Notes under the pieces: model-generated
What the model was told of the DNA's origin: nothing
Seen by the model: only the letters and a program-made list of their open reading frames with translations
Database searches by the model: none
Translations under genes and position numbers: made by a program
Source: an uncultured Alphaproteobacteria bacterium
Lineage (GTDB): Bacteria; Pseudomonadota; Alphaproteobacteria; Micropepsales; Micropepsaceae
DNA length: 6,704 nucleotides
NCBI GenBank assembly: GCA_937942205.1
Contig: CALDFO010000229.1
Coordinates: 1-6,704 of the forward strand
Direction: 5' to 3'
In this document: positions 5,458 through 6,704 of the stretch, in pieces
How positions within the stretch are numbered: the stretch's first letter is position 1
Layout of the letters: every line of letters begins with the position of its first letter

Positions 5458-6704
5458 ATGTCCGCACTTGGTAAATCCATTTTGGAAGGCGATTTCGACA
5501 CCAACGGCCAGGTGGTGGTGCAGTCGCCCCAGGAACGGGTGCTGGAACGCTCGGTGGTGGTGACCCGTACCGTTACCGAAACCCCGGCGGAGGCGCCCGT
5601 GGCAGCCCCTGTGGCCGCCTCTGTGATCGATTCTGGGGACCAGAAACAGGGTGATCTGTTGCAGGACGATTCCCGCCATAACGGCCAGCCGCCGCTGCCC
5701 TATCCGCTGGCGCCCCGGCCCAAGCCGTCGGACCTGGTGCTGGACCGCGGCCGCGACACCCTGCTGACGCCGTTCGGCAAGGCCACCCTGACCGACCGCT
5801 ATCTGATGCCGGGTGAGTCGTTCCAGGACATGTTCGCCCGCGTCTCCTGTGCCTATGCCGACGATGTCGCCCATGCCCAGCGGCTGTACGATTACATGAG
5901 CCGGTTGTGGTTCATGCCCGCCACCCCCATCCTGTCCAACGGCGGCACCACGCGCGGCCTGCCGATTTCCTGCTTCCTCAACGACGTGCCCGATTCCCTG
6001 GACGGCATCGTGGGTGTCTGGAACGAGAATGTGGCGCTCGCCTCCAATGGCGGCGGCATCGGCACCTATTGGGGCAAGGTCCGCTCGATCGGCGAAAAGG
6101 TGAAGACCGGCAAGACCAGCGGCATCATTCCCTTCATCCATGTGATGGACGGGCTGACCCTGGCGATCTCCCAGGGCTCGCTGCGGCGCGGCTCGGCGGC
6201 GGTTTATCTGGACATCACCCATCCGGAAATCGAGGAATTCCTGGAAATCCGCAAGGCGTCGGGCGACTTCAACCGCAAGGGCCTGAACCTGCATCACGGC
6301 ATCAACATCACCAACGAATTCATGGAATGCGTCAAAGAAGGCAAGCCCTTCGGCCTGCGCTCGCCCAAGGATCAGACCGTGCTGCGCGAGGTGGACGCCC
6401 GCCAGCTCTGGCAGCGCATCCTGGAGACCCGCCTGCAGACCGGCGAGCCCTATATCCTGAACATCGACCATGTGAACCAGGCGCTGCCCAAGCACCAGCG
6501 CGAGCTGGGGCTCAAGGTCAACACCTCCAACCTGTGCAGCGAGATCACCCTGCCGACCGGCGCCGATCACGACGGCAAGGAGCGCACCGCGGTCTGCTGC
6601 CTGTCGTCGCTGAACATCGAGACCTGGGACCAGTGGGCCGAGCAGGAGGGCTTTGTCGAGGACGTGCTGCGGATGCTGGACAATGTCCTGACCAGCTTCA
6701 TCGA
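5458..6704 (+). CDS. nrdA: Ribonucleoside-diphosphate reductase large subunit, class I-like, 5' part
   Basis: 415 codons are open to the window edge with no stop, so the 3' end is missing. The enzyme reduces ribonucleotides to deoxyribonucleotides. Motifs appear in order. FMPATPILSNGG (152-163) comes first, then PISCFL...DSLDGI with Cys172, the equivalent of redox Cys225 of E. coli NrdA. GGGIGTYWGKVR (198-209) and ISQGSLRRGSAAVYL (237-251) follow. SNLCSEITLP (357-366) carries Asn358, thiyl-radical Cys360 and Glu362. ERTAVCCLSSLN (375-386) has the second redox cysteine at 380. NLCSE resembles class I NrdA (NLCLE in E. coli) rather than the NPCGE of B12-dependent class II, so a radical-generating NrdB should be encoded elsewhere, perhaps downstream. 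The first ~95 residues show no ATP-cone and include an Ala/Pro/Val-rich linker (about 39-57). The start at 5458 follows AGGGGG with 6-nt spacing. Class is inferred from motifs and the C-terminal cysteines cannot be seen. Confidence 0.88.
   Translation, partial: MSALGKSILEGDFDTNGQVVVQSPQERVLERSVVVTRTVTETPAEAPVAAPVAASVIDSGDQKQGDLLQDDSRHNGQPPLPYPLAPRPKPSDLVLDRGRDTLLTPFGKATLTDRYLMPGESFQDMFARVSCAYADDVAHAQRLYDYMSRLWFMPATPILSNGGTTRGLPISCFLNDVPDSLDGIVGVWNENVALASNGGGIGTYWGKVRSIGEKVKTGKTSGIIPFIHVMDGLTLAISQGSLRRGSAAVYLDITHPEIEEFLEIRKASGDFNRKGLNLHHGINITNEFMECVKEGKPFGLRSPKDQTVLREVDARQLWQRILETRLQTGEPYILNIDHVNQALPKHQRELGLKVNTSNLCSEITLPTGADHDGKERTAVCCLSSLNIETWDQWAEQEGFVEDVLRMLDNVLTSFI

Noticed and set aside
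5356..6570. Long open frame on the minus strand opposite the reductase (404 codons)
   Set aside because: It is the shadow of a strongly conserved reductase and shows no recognisable family motif or ribosome binding site.
5458..6704. Class II B12-dependent reductase (nrdJ)
   Set aside because: It would fit the neighbours, but the radical-site motif and the sequence around both redox cysteines follow class I NrdA. The missing C-terminus leaves some doubt.

Overview
The window is GC-rich (roughly two-thirds G+C by eye). Its tightly packed genes and family sequence styles look like a free-living, aerobic Gram-negative alphaproteobacterium. A TonB-dependent outer-membrane receptor shows there is an outer membrane, and the ribonucleotide reductase resembles the aerobic type I remember from sphingomonads and their relatives. 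The lineage is an inference from protein style, not from a search. All genes lie on the + strand, and I see no mobile element, CRISPR array, tRNA or rRNA.

Layout. Bases 1-474 are the 3' half of an amidohydrolase-2 family (COG3618-type) metal-dependent hydrolase. A good sigma70-type promoter (471-499) overlaps its stop codon and drives a long leader. The leader holds a cobalamin riboswitch (about 511-643, B12 box at 627-643) and then a roughly 140-nt expression platform. The platform ends in a hairpin (760-778) that buries the ribosome binding site of the first gene. Next come four genes in one tight operon: btuB (782-2686, outer-membrane receptor), btuF (2689-3510, periplasmic binding protein), btuC (3507-4505, inner-membrane permease) and btuD (4502-5287, ATPase). 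The gap between the first two is 2 nt and the last two junctions are ATGA overlaps. After a 170-nt gap, a ribonucleoside-diphosphate reductase large subunit (nrdA-like) starts at 5458 and runs off the window.

How it works together. The operon is a complete cobalamin import route: BtuB with TonB across the outer membrane, BtuF in the periplasm, and BtuCD across the inner membrane. The riboswitch should shut it down when cobalamin is plentiful. The leader appears to act on translation, and I can draw mutually exclusive pairings for an ON and an OFF state.

The reductase has its own candidate promoter with two NrdR-box-like sites exactly 31 bp apart, so it is probably a separate unit controlled by deoxynucleotide status. 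Its motifs fit class I (no B12 needed) better than class II. Placing a B12 importer next to a B12-independent reductase raises the question of whether a B12-dependent NrdJ exists elsewhere in the genome. Nothing here is a clearly new system. The best leads are the riboswitch platform, the paired NrdR-like boxes, and the unusual N-terminus of the reductase.
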